DNA of 64,000 nt from NCBI GenBank assembly GCA_033065855.1, contig JAVXUO010002134.1, positions 124,001 through 188,000 of the forward strand, given 5' to 3'. The position numbers and the translations under genes were made by a program. Of the stretch, positions 1 through 10,685 are shown piece by piece. Numbering within the stretch: position 1 is the first letter of the stretch; the number at the start of each line of letters is the position of its first letter. A model generated the notes under the pieces. It saw nothing but the letters and a program-made list of their open reading frames with translations. It was not told where the DNA came from and did not search any database. The DNA is from Escallonia rubra. Taxonomy: Eukaryota; Streptophyta; Magnoliopsida; Escalloniales; Escalloniaceae.

Positions 1-1557
1 CATCACCAATTTTCATTCTCGTTCTCCTCTCTTTCTTCAGCCATTCCTTCAATTGCTTCATTCTTGATCTCCTCCGTATTTAGTTGGCTCATTTCGGTCT
101 GTTAACTGCTCATTCTCATGAAGCTGCTATAACACAAAACTTTGAATACTGGATTTGAGCTATGAAACACGTTAAATTTCGTAGTCATGCAATCTGTTCT
201 TTAGGACGAGTTTCAGGAGGACAGGGAGCAGAAGTGGGGAAGAATGAGTTAGAAAGTTCGGTCGAATCATCCCGAGAAGTAATGGAAATTCGACAGCTTG
301 ACATTAGGGGCGTAAAATGCCCTCAGACTACTAAGAAGTAAGAAGCAAATTGTTAACTTTGTGCTCTTTGGCCACCCAATGTACCAGACAAAAAAAGAGG
401 AACCTTTTAGCAAACTACATGTATCCGACTCTTATGAACTAAATCTGGTTTGCAGATCAATGTCTACGATGGACGGAATTATCTGGCGCGTTCCTTAAGT
501 GAAACGAGCACAGCCATAGAGGAGCTGAACAAGGTTGTGTCATGGATTTTTTTTGTCTTGATCGTTGTCTTGTGGTTACTTCTAACGGGGCTTGCAACCA
601 CCAAAGTGCTGGCTTTCATCTCTTCTCAGCTTTTCCTTCTGGTATTTGTGTGTGGCAACGCCTGTGCGAGGGCATTTGAAGGCATCATATTCGTATTCGT
701 CATGCATCCTTTTGACGCCGGTGATCGTTGCCTGATTGATGTAGTGCAGGTATCACATCATGTTTAGCATGAAATTTAATTTTTCAGTGTTTGCGATGTC
801 ATGTTGTTTTATTACTGATCAGATGTTGAAACTTAACAGCTGATTGTTGAAGAAATAAACATCATGGCTACAATCTTTCTAATGGAGGACAACGAAAAGA
901 TATACTACCCGAATTCTGTTTTGGCTACCAAAACCATCAGCAACTTCAATAGAAGTCCAGATATGAATGATTCTGTGGAGTTTGCTATCGACGTATCCAC
1001 TTCTGATGAGAGCATTGCAGCTCTAGAAGCTAATATGAAAGCGTATGTCAACTCTATCCTTCTGTATCTGTTACACAGAAATCAACGGAATGACTGCATT
1101 TCGTTCACAAGAGATTCTATCTTCCCGCGGGACTTAGATTTTGGGGGTGGTGGAGGGATGGGGGGGTGGATTATCTTCCTAGATTTTCTTTCTCGCCGGG
1201 ATAATCGTGCATTGTTGAGCTTTTCTACTGGAAAAGGAGACCGTTTAACTGTACGTAGGAAATGTGGCATGAAGCTTGATTAAACTAAACATGGAGAAGC
1301 ATAAAAAGATCATCCTTAATACTGACTTTTAATTGCATGATATGACTAGCATTCCCTGGTATGTGTTTTCAGTAAACGGCTAAGTGTAATGTATGGATAC
1401 TTGCAGGTACTTGAGGAGCAAACCTGAACATTGGTGTCCCAGCTTTAACATGCGAATGAAAGGGTTGGAGGATAACAATATGAAGATGGTCCTATCTGTT
1501 ACTCACACCATGAACTTCAGGACTACAGGGCGAGAGTTTGTCGAAGATCTGAGCTAG
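1..1557 (+). pseudogene. MSL10: MSL10-like mechanosensitive channel, copy A (3' part, frameshifted)
   Basis: Partial gene: the window opens inside intron 2. Exons are 456-749, 840-1042 and 1407 onward, each bounded by AG/GT and matching the exon lengths of copies B-D. Exon 3 encodes the last two membrane segments and the MscS signature HPFDAGDR; the IDGVQ seen after it in the other copies is IDVVQ here. Exon 4 encodes the start of the cytosolic MscS beta domain. In exon 5 one T is missing near 1516-1518 relative to B and C (which read MNFQDY). The frame shifts to MNFRTTG and stops at TAG 1555-1557, about 20 codons before the stop position shared with B and C (1614-1616). The family forms stretch-activated anion-preferring channels in the plasma membrane. 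A late truncation may or may not abolish function, so 'pseudogene' is an inference. Exons 1-2 lie outside the window. Confidence 0.8.
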
Positions 1558-1904
1558 CCTTCAGGCTGAAGAAAACCTGTGAAGAGTTTGGCATCATATG
1601 TTATCGTATCGATTGAAAGTTGATTGTGCAAAATTTGCCTTTTGCACACTTGAATCTATCATGTCTCTCTCTACGAGTCCAAATGTCATAGGCTTTGTTC
1701 AAATGTTTCTTTCAATTTCAGATCTTCTGACATGATTGAGAGCTACTTCTTCAAGTGATGAGAATGAGAAACTCTGCTTTAGGCCTAAAACAATACAGAC
1801 GACTTGTAACATTTTCCTTGGGGCCGTTTTAATCCTAATCCCACGTCTCAAACACTTGGGGTAATTAGCTTAAGGTGCGATATAGCCCGCTCCAAAAAAG
1901 GATA

Positions 1905-1990
1905 TATTTAACGGATCAGTACGGTTTTACCTTTTGAAACTTAGTGTCATTGATCGTAATTCCACCCTGACCTCATGAACATGGGACATT
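1905..1990. repeat. degraded MULE-end relic
   Basis: The phrase ACCTTTTGAAACTTAGTGTC followed by a TGATCGTAATTCCACC-like stretch parallels the right end of the MULE at 59035-59115 (ACCTTTTGAAACTTTGTGTC and the TGTAATTACACC phrase that follows). It marks an older member of the same family. No matching second end was seen nearby. Confidence 0.45.
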
Positions 1991-2857
1991 TTGATGTTGG
2001 AAATTTTTAAGGTTATTTGTTGATAGAATTTTCTTTAAAGGTGAATTAGAGTCTTAGCATCATATTTATAAGATCGGGTTAGATTCATTCCCACATTTTT
2101 GTCACTTAAATATGTATTAGTGATTTTTTAACCTCTTTAACAGCAAATTGTTTAAATCTAGGCAAAAATATTGTAGTTTAGTCTCACCTTCTTAAAAGTA
2201 AAAAATAGACCTTTTATTTCTAAAAAAGGCATTTTTTAATGAAATTCTTTTTGGCCATTTTAATTCCCTTGAGATTGTTTTATGTGCTGAGGCTAGATCC
2301 TCGTCCGTCTTGGTTATATTCATAGTCTTTTGTCACTAAGAGATACATCAGTGAACCTCTTTAGCGTAAAAAATGTTTGAAGTTGGCCAAAATAGCAGTA
2401 ATTTAGCCCCACCTTTTAAAAAGTCAAAATATTTAGAAAACTTTTAAACTTGAAAAGAATAGTTGAAGCAAAAAAAAAAAAAAGTGTTATTTAACCCCTT
2501 GTGTATCAAAATTTGAGAGTTTTTAGGCTAAAAAAAAAATTTATTAATCATCTGAGCCGAAATAAATTAGAGTCTTTATCAATTAAGTTTTATCTAATCC
2601 TATCACTTATAAGAAGGAAATATACGAATACGATAGCTATATGAAAAATATGTTATCATGTAAATATATGATATCTTGAGTTAGAGTGGATCACAGAGAG
2701 ACAATAACCATATGAAGGATATGTTATCATATAAATAAGGGTATTCCAATAACTCTACAAATATAGGATTATGTACTTGACATGAACTCAAGCTATAATT
2801 AGGAGCTGAGTTGTATGATTTAGCGATTCTGATGCATTTAAATTTCTAAAGCTTCAG

Positions 2858-4200
2858 TTTTACGATAGCTTTCTCACACCAATATGTCCGTAATTGAAAT
2901 CAAGAATTAAACTTCAGTTATATGATAGTTTTAATGTACAAATATGTTTGTGTGTATACACACACACACACATGCACAATTATTGAAATTTGTAGCATAC
3001 ACATCAACATACAAATATGTAATACAAAATTAAAAAGGATTGAATTTCTGACAAAATATTCAGTTTAGTTTAGGTAGGTTATGTTTATTTTTAGAGGCTA
3101 TAGAAAACGATATTTTTTGCAAGTTGTTTTCATTAATCGAAATTGATGGAAAAGATGTAGTAGCTCTCTAGTATTCAAGTTTTACGTGAATGGAGAATGT
3201 AGCTCTCTGACAGTAGCTCTCTGGTACTCAAAGAATATGCAGGAGTTCAAGGGTGATTTTCTAAATTTTATAGCTTTTTTTTCTTTTTTCTTTTAACTAA
3301 AAGACAAAACAACTATTAACTCTAACTAAAGCATACGTTCCTATAAGGATATTTTATATGAAAGATGTTTTATATCCTAAAGGAAGCCAAATGCACTCTT
3401 ATTTTTTTAACAACACTCTAATTCAAACCGGATGCTTGAAGGGAGAAAAGTTTCAAGTAAAAAACACTAATTTTATATGAACACTTCAGTTTAAAAAGCA
3501 CCTTAAGAAAAAAGAAAAAAAAAACCAAAAGATTAGTCATTTAACTTCGGTCAGGATTACATATTGTATTCAGAAAATCTTAAAAAAAAAAACTTAAATT
3601 TTACGATAGCTTCCTTATACCAATATGTCCATACTCAAAATCTAGAATTAAAGTTCAGGTTTATGAAAGTTTCAATATACTAATATGTTTGTATCAAACT
3701 CTATATACGTACAAAATAATTCAAGTATGTAGCATACGCATCAACATAAAATTACAAAATTAAAAAGGATTAAGTTTCTTGCAAAATATTCAATTTAGTT
3801 TAAGTATATTACATTTCTCGAAAAAAACTATAGAAAACTCTGTTCTCTGCAAGTTATTTTCTTTAATCAAATATGATGGAGAAGATATAATAACTCTAAG
3901 GTAGTTTAGTTTTAACATGAATGGAGGCGGTAGTATTTGATAAGAAATTTTTCAATAATTAGAGAGCATGCAAGAGTTTAAAAGTGATTTTATATAATTT
4001 TTTATAGGGTTTCTTCTTTTTTTTTTTCCCAATAAAAGTCAAAACAATTATTTACTCTAACAAAAGTATATATTACAATAAAGATATTTTAAAGAAAGAT
4101 GTTTGATATTATATAAGAAGTCAAAAACACTATTTATTTTTTAATCACACTCTTATTAAAATAGGTATTTAGTGAAAAAAAAATTAAGTCAAAAGTCAAA
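2858..4200. repeat. tandem duplication, two diverged units of about 740 bp
   Basis: Unit 1 starts near 2858 (TTACGATAGCTTTCTCACAC) and unit 2 near 3601 (TTACGATAGCTTCCTTATAC). The order of landmarks is the same in both: CAATATGTCC, then AATATGTTTGT, then the GCATAC.CATCAACAT motif, then AAAATTAAAAAGGATT, then CAAAATATTCA.TTTAGTTTA. Both are non-coding and very AT-rich. Unit boundaries are approximate. Confidence 0.7.
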
Positions 4201-4617
4201 ACAATCCTTAACTCTAAGAAAAACAAATATTCCAATAAGGGTATATTAAGGAAAGAGACTTGATATCCTATAATAAATCAAAAAAAAACTCTTACTCCCT
4301 AACTTTTTATAAGAATATCAATTAAAATATAATAATTTAAGGAAAATTTTTTTTAATCATTTAAATTCATACCTTTTTATATATGTACAGACATAAATAT
4401 TGATGCAGGATGCAGATAGACATAAATATTGATGCAGATAGATGAGGGTTATGTGGCCAGCGGTCAGTGTAAAGTCATTCCAAACTCACAGGCAACTCTG
4501 TTCTACATGCAACACCTTCATTCTGTTCAACAATTGGTGCTTTTGAGGGACGGAAGGTGATCATCAAATTCGTTTTTTGATTGGGTGTTGATAGTGGTAC
4601 TACGAGCCGCGGAAGGA

Positions 4618-7600
4618 ATGGAAGCAGAGGAAGAGACATCATCAGGCACCAATGACGTGGTAGTGTTGATTTCAGCTGGTAAAGAAGAAGGTTTAGAAAA
4701 GTTGAAGCAAGGCGGTGATTCTCAAAGTCTGGAAACCTTTGAACCCGAATATACAATGCAATCATTGGCAAGCCCTTCTTCTCTTGAGGTTAAAAAGTTA
4801 GACCCAGCAGAGAACAAAGTCCTAGACAAACTGGTCACCCGGCGAAGGTCATTGGCAAGGTCTTGTTCATATTTGAAGCCTGCATCAAGATTAGTGGAGC
4901 CACCACGCGTTAGCAGTTCACCGAAAAGCGATGATCCACCTAACATGGCTTCTTATTCACCTACAGGCAGAGTCAACGCTAGTAGTACTCCTAGCGATAA
5001 TGCAAGCCCAGGTCCGACTAGCCCATCAAGGAGAAGAGCAGAGGCTTCTGATGAAGAGGAGGTAATTCTGCACAAAGACAAAATACTAAGAGTACAAATG
5101 AAGGGCATGATGCTTGTACTTGAGTTGGTTGCATTTGTGTGCATAGTGGGTTTTCTAATTGCTAGCTTAGTCTTTGACAGATTGAAGCACCGAATGATCT
5201 TGAGTCTGCAAATCTGGAAATGGTGCGTGCTTGTGGTGTTGTGTCTTTGTGGCAGGTTGATTACTGGACGGTTGACTGATTTTCTAGCTTTCCTTGTTAG
5301 AAAGAGGATATTGCCCTATCAGAATGTCCTGTTCTTTGCTTTCAGCGTCAGTGCTCGGATTTTCATTTGGTTGGGTTTGGTTCTTCTGGCTTGGGGTCTC
5401 TTAATTTATCGTGGCGTCGATCGACCCAAGGAAACTACCCGGATCTTAGATTATGTTACAAGAGCTCTTGCCTCTAGTCTAATTGGGGCAACCTTGTGGA
5501 TGGCCAAGACTTTACTGCTGAAAATTTTTGCTGCTTCTTTTCTCATCAAAAGATTCTTTGATAGGATCCAAGATATCATTTTTCAGCAGTATGTTATCGT
5601 GACCCTTTCTGGGCCTCCATTCATGGATTATGCTGATAGGACTGGTAGCTTCAAGCAACAACGGAGAGTGGCGGATGGTGATGCAATTGGAATGAAGAAA
5701 CAAATTATTTCTGCTTGGACCATGGGGATGTTGATTCGGATTGTAACCGATTCAAAGTGGAAAACCTTCGTTTATATGGTTGATGATGAGTCGGATGGAC
5801 AAAAAGAAAAGGTGATTAGCAGTGCAGAGGAAGCAGAACGAGCCGCTTGTATAATATTCAGGAATGTAGCGAAACCTGGTTCCAGGTAAACAAGAGAAAA
5901 AATGCTTTTGAATTCCTTTTTGCAGGCTTCATTTTGAGATTTTCTTTTTGGCTGGTGTGCGGACCAGGTACATTGATGACGAGGACCTTTCACGCTTCAT
6001 GATGATCGACGAAGTGGATCTTATGCTTGTGATGTTCGAGGGAGCAGCAGCAACGAGAAAGATCACGCAGTCATCTCTTATCGATTGGATGGTAAGATCT
6101 TTCAATGCTTCACAATTGGTTCCATGCGAATGATTAGTCAATGTTGATATTCTTCTTCTTGCGTCATTTTTTGGGGATAAAGTTAGGAGGCAATAGAGAG
6201 TATTCGGAGAGAATACTTCGAAGCTTCATCTATCTACATCTTGCAAAATGACTAGCCGTACATGATTTTTTCTAGTGCATCTAAGTAGCTTCAAGACATG
6301 TGTCGTATTACTTATCAACACCCTTAAACATTTGAAACATAAGCGAGTTTATTTTCCAGGACCGCCCCTTTAAACTTCATTTATGACTTCAAGGGTCTCT
6401 TGCCATTGAGGAGCTTGGTAGAGGGGAAAAATATTGGTCTCGTTATCAATTCCTTCCCTTAGTTGCACAAAGCGGGCGGGGGCGGGTAAGCACCAAGAAG
6501 AATCAAAGGTACATTGATGACGAGGACCTTGCACGCTTCATGAAAACCGAGGAAGTGGATCGTACGCTTCTGATGTTCGAGGGAGCAGCAGCAACAAGAA
6601 AGATTGCAAGTTCATCTCTCATCAATTGGATGGTAAGAACTTTTGTGCTTCACAATTGGTTCCACGCCCACTATTAGTCAATGTAGATGTTCTTCTCCTC
6701 GGGTCATTTTTTCAGAGATAAAGGTAGGAGGCAACGAAGAGTATGAGGATTGAATACTTTCATTTCAGCCCACGGAGCTTCTCTATATGTAGCTCCTAGA
6801 CATGCCATTAAACTACCACTTCTCCACTGCTTCAGCAGCTTGTTAGTCACTTCTTCCACCCCCACAGAACACTTCTAACCTACACTAACATGCACCACTA
6901 AAACACCATATTAATGACCCCGTATCCTATTACTTATCACCATCCTTAAATAAGTAAATCATAAATAAGTTTATTTTCTAAACACCCCCCCCCACCCCAC
7001 ACACACACACACACACCCACCCCCCTTAAACTTGTTTTACGACTTCAAGTGTCTTTTGCCATTGAGGGGCGTGTTGAGGCGAAAAGTATCGCTCTCACTA
7101 CCAAATCCTTCCAATGCAACAACAGTTTGCTACGCCGTCTCCTTAGAAGTATAAAGCATGAGGACAATCTTCATGTTGCACTTTATCATTCTTATATATT
7201 GCTTGTGTGGATAAGTGATCTTGACAAATATCTTTGGACACTTCTAGAAGGCCCTCCAGATTAAAGAACGTTTTCATGTTTCACCAAACCTATATCACTC
7301 AACAAATTCTCCATGCTAGATTTCATATTCTTTATTTTTCAGAAAATTACTTTCCTTGACAAGCATAACTAACCGGTCAGAATAATTTTTACTGGCATAA
7401 TTTGTCAAAAGATCATCCTTAACGACATGTTCTTTGGACACTATTTCAATACTCTTTAATCACAAGAACAACGTTCATTACCTCTTCTAGATGTCAATCT
7501 GCATCTAGTGAAAATCAGTCAAACACATTTCGTTTTTGCATAAAACTCAAATGTTCTATGTGAGATGTACTTTTACCTCTTTCTCAATGCTCTCATCCTC

Positions 7601-10600
7601 CATTCCTTCTTTTTAAGCATCGTCATCACCATTTCTATTCTCATTCTCCGTTTCCTTGGCCCCAAAAGCTTGGAACTTGTCTTGTTCCTCCATTTGAGAT
7701 ACATCGTCAAGATTTTCACAATTTTTGTTTGCAAAAACAACTTCTTTCCAGCATTCTGCTAAATATCTCTTATTAAAAAGTCATGCCGGACATAATTGGG
7801 AGACTTTGAATCTCCAATGCCCATCTAAACCTTTGTTTGAACGGTTTTCTTCAACGGTCGGAGTGTCTTTTCTTCTTTCTATTGTCAAACGCTCCTCGAC
7901 AAGCTACTTTATAGTTCTTCGTCGACCATATTCCAAAACTCACATGATATGAGACACAATGAAAGGGCACTCCTCATTCTTGAAAAGATTCAGAACATCA
8001 ATTTCTCATACCATACATCCATTTTGGATCATTTTTCAAAACTTTAGAGACTCTCTAATGCCAGCGCCAAAATATCCACGAGCACTGTTCTGGCACATAT
8101 CCCACTTTGTTGGAGACAAAGGGTCAGTTACTGACTTTCTACACACAATTTAGAAGGAGGCAATGAAGAGCATTATAAGAGAATATTTGTTGGTGTTTTT
8201 CAAAATATAGTGTCCAAATGTGTTGTTTTTGGGATTCATTTTGTTTGTGAAAATGGTATAAAAGGAAGGTGAAGAGGCAAATAGGGAAGAATCCTGCATA
8301 GAAGCGAAATGGAAAGGTGAGTGGGTATCTAATAGTGTACACCACTTACTTATATACATATGCGATATGCGATATGCTAAGGTGTATGCATGTACACCGT
8401 GTATGGTGCGAAGCACCATACGAAAAACGATCACATGCACGCGCACGTGAGCGTCGTAGTGGGCTGTGAGGCACAATGTGGCGCTTTGATGGCGCACTTT
8501 GCACTTCGCTCGTGCGCATTGTCGTGAGACGCGATTAAACGCCTCAAAGTTTTTGTGATAAATTCTGGGCCGTCAGTGTGAATGGGTATGATGAACTGGT
8601 GCACTGTTTCGGCCAGACCTACCCGTTCAGAGCTGGGTGGTTAATTATCTAGAATCTGGACAGTTAATCCTAACAGCTTCTGATCCAACGGCCCAGATTG
8701 GAAGGGTGTAACCCTTGGTGAGCAGCCACCAGTGCTCTATAAATAGAGCAGAAAAATCAGATTTATTGCTACACCACATACTAGCCTTTCTCTCTTCATT
8801 TCTTTCTTTCTGCAGATCTTCTACTAAAGCGAATTTCCACAGAATTCTTTCTTATAGAAATATCATCCAGTTTACATACACTTTTACAAACGCTATTCAC
8901 TAGAAATATTATCCAGAATTCTTTCTTGTAGAAATATTATCCAATTTCCATAAATATCTTAAAGGATATTTGCCTGCAACCTACTACTGCACATCATTTT
9001 TTATAGGGGCAAATATAAACTTTCATTCTGCTTCGGTGTCTAGAAGCCATCTTCTTTCCAGTCTCGAAACCATATTTTCCGCAACAATACTTTCATTCCA
9101 CTTAATCCAGAATGATTGTTGTACATGAGTCTATAAAAACACTAAAATTACCTCCTAGACATGTAATCAAACTAGCATCGACCCACTACTTTTAAGTCTT
9201 TAACAACTTGTTTATTTCCATTGGGACATAACCCTTGTAACTTAGACTAATATGACTATATGAGCCACTAAAACTCCAAATTAATGACCCAATATCGTAT
9301 TACAACTTTAAAATAAATAGACGTAATTAAACAAGTTTATTGTCCAACACGACGTTTGCTTAGGTCTTATGCTTTCAGAACTCCATTTCTAACCTACCAA
9401 TTTAGTATGGGAAATTGACAAAAGTCCTTAAGCTGCATAACATGAAAACCATAAAGGTGCAATGACATAAAACTTTATATGCTGGATTTGAACTACAAAG
9501 AACGTGAAGGTGCGCAGGGAGCAGAAGTGGTGAAAAATGAGCCAGAAAGTTTGGACGAATCACCCCGAGAAGTAATGTAAATTCTGCAGCTGGAAATTAG
9601 GGGAGTAAAATGCCCTCGGACTATTGTAAAACAAATTGTTAACTTTATGCGCTTCGGCCACCCAATTTACCAAAAAAGAAGGGAAGAGTTTTAGGAACCT
9701 TTTAGCAAACTACATGTATCCGACTCTCGTGAACTAAACCTTTTTTGCAGATCAGTGTCTACAATGGACGGAAGTATCTGGCGCATTCCTTGAGTGACAC
9801 GAGCACAGGTATAAGGGAGCTGAACAAGGTTGTGTCTGGGATTGTTTTTGTCTTGATCGTTATCGTGTGGTTACTTTTAATGGGGCTTGCAACTACCAAA
9901 GTGCTAGTTTTCATCTCTTCTCAGCTTTTACTTGTGGTGTTTGTTTTTGGCAACACCTGTACGAAGGCATTTGAAGGCATCATATTCATTTTTGTTATGC
10001 ACCCTTTTGACGTAGGTGATCGTTGCCTGATTGATGGAGTACAGGTATCACATTCTGTTTAGTATGTCATTTAATTTTTCAGTGTTTTTGCGATGTTATG
10101 CTGTTTCATTACTGATCATATGTTGAAACTTAATAGCTGGCGGTTGAAGAAATAAACATCATGGCGACAATCTTTCTAAGAGAGGACAACGAAAAGATAT
10201 ACTACCCGAATTCTGTTTTGGCTACCAAAACCATCAGCAATTTCAATAGAAGTCCAGATATGAATGACTCTGTCGAGTTTGCTATCGATGTATCCACTTC
10301 TGATGAGAGCATTGCAGCTCTAGAAGCTGATATGAAAGCGTATGCCAACTCTATCCTTCTGTATCTGTTACACAGAAATCAACGGAATGACTGCATTTCG
10401 TTCACAAGAAATTCTAGCATTCCCTGTCATGTGTTTTCAGTAAACGGCTAAGTGTAATGTATGGATACTTGCAGGTACTTGAGGAGCAAACCTGAGCATT
10501 GGTGTCCCAGCTTTAACATGCGAATGAAAGGGTTGGAGGATAACAATATGAAGATGGTCCTATCTGTTACTCACACCATGAACTTTCAGGACTACAGGGC

Positions 10601-10685
10601 GAGAATTTGTCGAAGATCTGAGCTAGCCTTCAGGCTGAAGAAAACCTGTGAAGAGCTTGGCATCAAATGTCATCGTATCGATTGA
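4618..10685 (+). CDS. MSL10: MSL10-like mechanosensitive channel, copy B
   Basis: Exons 4618-5885, 5968-6091, 9751-10044, 10137-10339 and 10475-10685 join in frame to 2100 nt (699 aa). ATG 4618 is chosen because the in-frame extension upstream has only non-ATG codons; C starts at the equivalent place. Residues 1-160 are a soluble Ser/Pro/Glu-rich tail. Membrane segments fall near 165-187, 198-218, 246-266 and 283-308, followed by a cytosolic loop. Exon 3 carries TM5 and the pore-lining TM6, ending in HPFDVGDR (about 548-555), and then the cytosolic MscS domain. By family it is a plasma-membrane tension-gated channel. Intron 2 is about 3.66 kb and contains a duplicate exon 2 (6509-6632) and an LTR-like insertion. 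Intron 4 is only 135 bp, against about 350 bp in A and C. The C-terminus is 19 codons shorter than in D. Confidence 0.88.
5968..7130. repeat. tandem duplication inside copy B (exon 2 plus intron)
   Basis: Unit 1 starts at 5968 and unit 2 at 6509. Both run from exon 2 through the phrases TTCTTCT...GGTCATTTTTT, GATAAAG.TAGGAGGCAA, GAATACTT and, further on, a CTTCAAG.GTCT.TTGCCATTGAGG motif (near 6390 and 7045). This shows that exon 2b came from segmental duplication rather than retroposition. Unit 2 also has a C-rich/CA tract at 6985-7025. Confidence 0.7.
6509..6632 (+). other. duplicate exon 2 (2b) in copy B intron 2
   Basis: 124 nt, exactly the length of exon 2a (5968-6091), preceded by AG and followed by GTAAGAAC, with the reading frame fully open. 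It encodes YIDDEDLARFMKTEEVD, then LLMFEGAAAT, then SSLINWM. These features (ARFM, TEEVD, LLMFEG, SSLINWM) match exon 2 of copy C better than exon 2a does (SRFM, IDEVD, LVMFEG, SSLIDWM). The acceptor is preceded by purine-rich sequence rather than a pyrimidine tract, so it looks weaker than that of 2a. Either choice keeps the frame; including both (248 nt) would shift it. The repeat unit also includes the following intron sequence, so this is a segmental duplication of about 541 bp. Expression is unknown. Confidence 0.7.
8187..9011. mobile_element. candidate solo LTR in intron 2 of copy B
   Basis: About 825 bp interrupts intron sequence that is otherwise alignable to copy C. The flanks carry AATAT on both sides (8182-8186 and 9012-9016), a possible 5-bp target duplication. 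The element starts TTGTTGG and ends GGGGCA, close to the TG...CA convention but off by one base on the left. It contains a TATA box with a pyrimidine-rich leader downstream (CTCTATAAATAGAGC near 8734), as expected for an LTR promoter. No internal retrotransposon coding region is present, hence solo LTR. The inverted repeat ATGGTGCGAAGCACCAT lies near 8403. Confidence 0.55.

Larger units (their letters stand above)
1618..4617. other. AT-rich spacer between MSL copies A and B
   Basis: No gene seen. The first roughly 250 bp match the 3' flanks of copies B and C. Around 1910-1990 there is a degraded match to one end of the MULE found at 57.8-59.1 kb. From about 2858 the spacer contains two diverged copies of a roughly 740-bp unit. 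A short direct repeat (ACATAAATATTGATGCAG) occurs at about 4390-4440. The sequence just upstream of copy B is not recognisably related to the region upstream of C or D. Confidence 0.7.

Noticed and set aside
7049..8153. Several 60-75 codon frames in MSL copy B intron 2
   Set aside because: Intron sequence alignable to copy C intron 2, where the frames are not conserved.
8139..8497. 115- and 68-codon minus-strand frames
   Set aside because: They lie in the LTR-like insertion and read against its TATA box; no domain.
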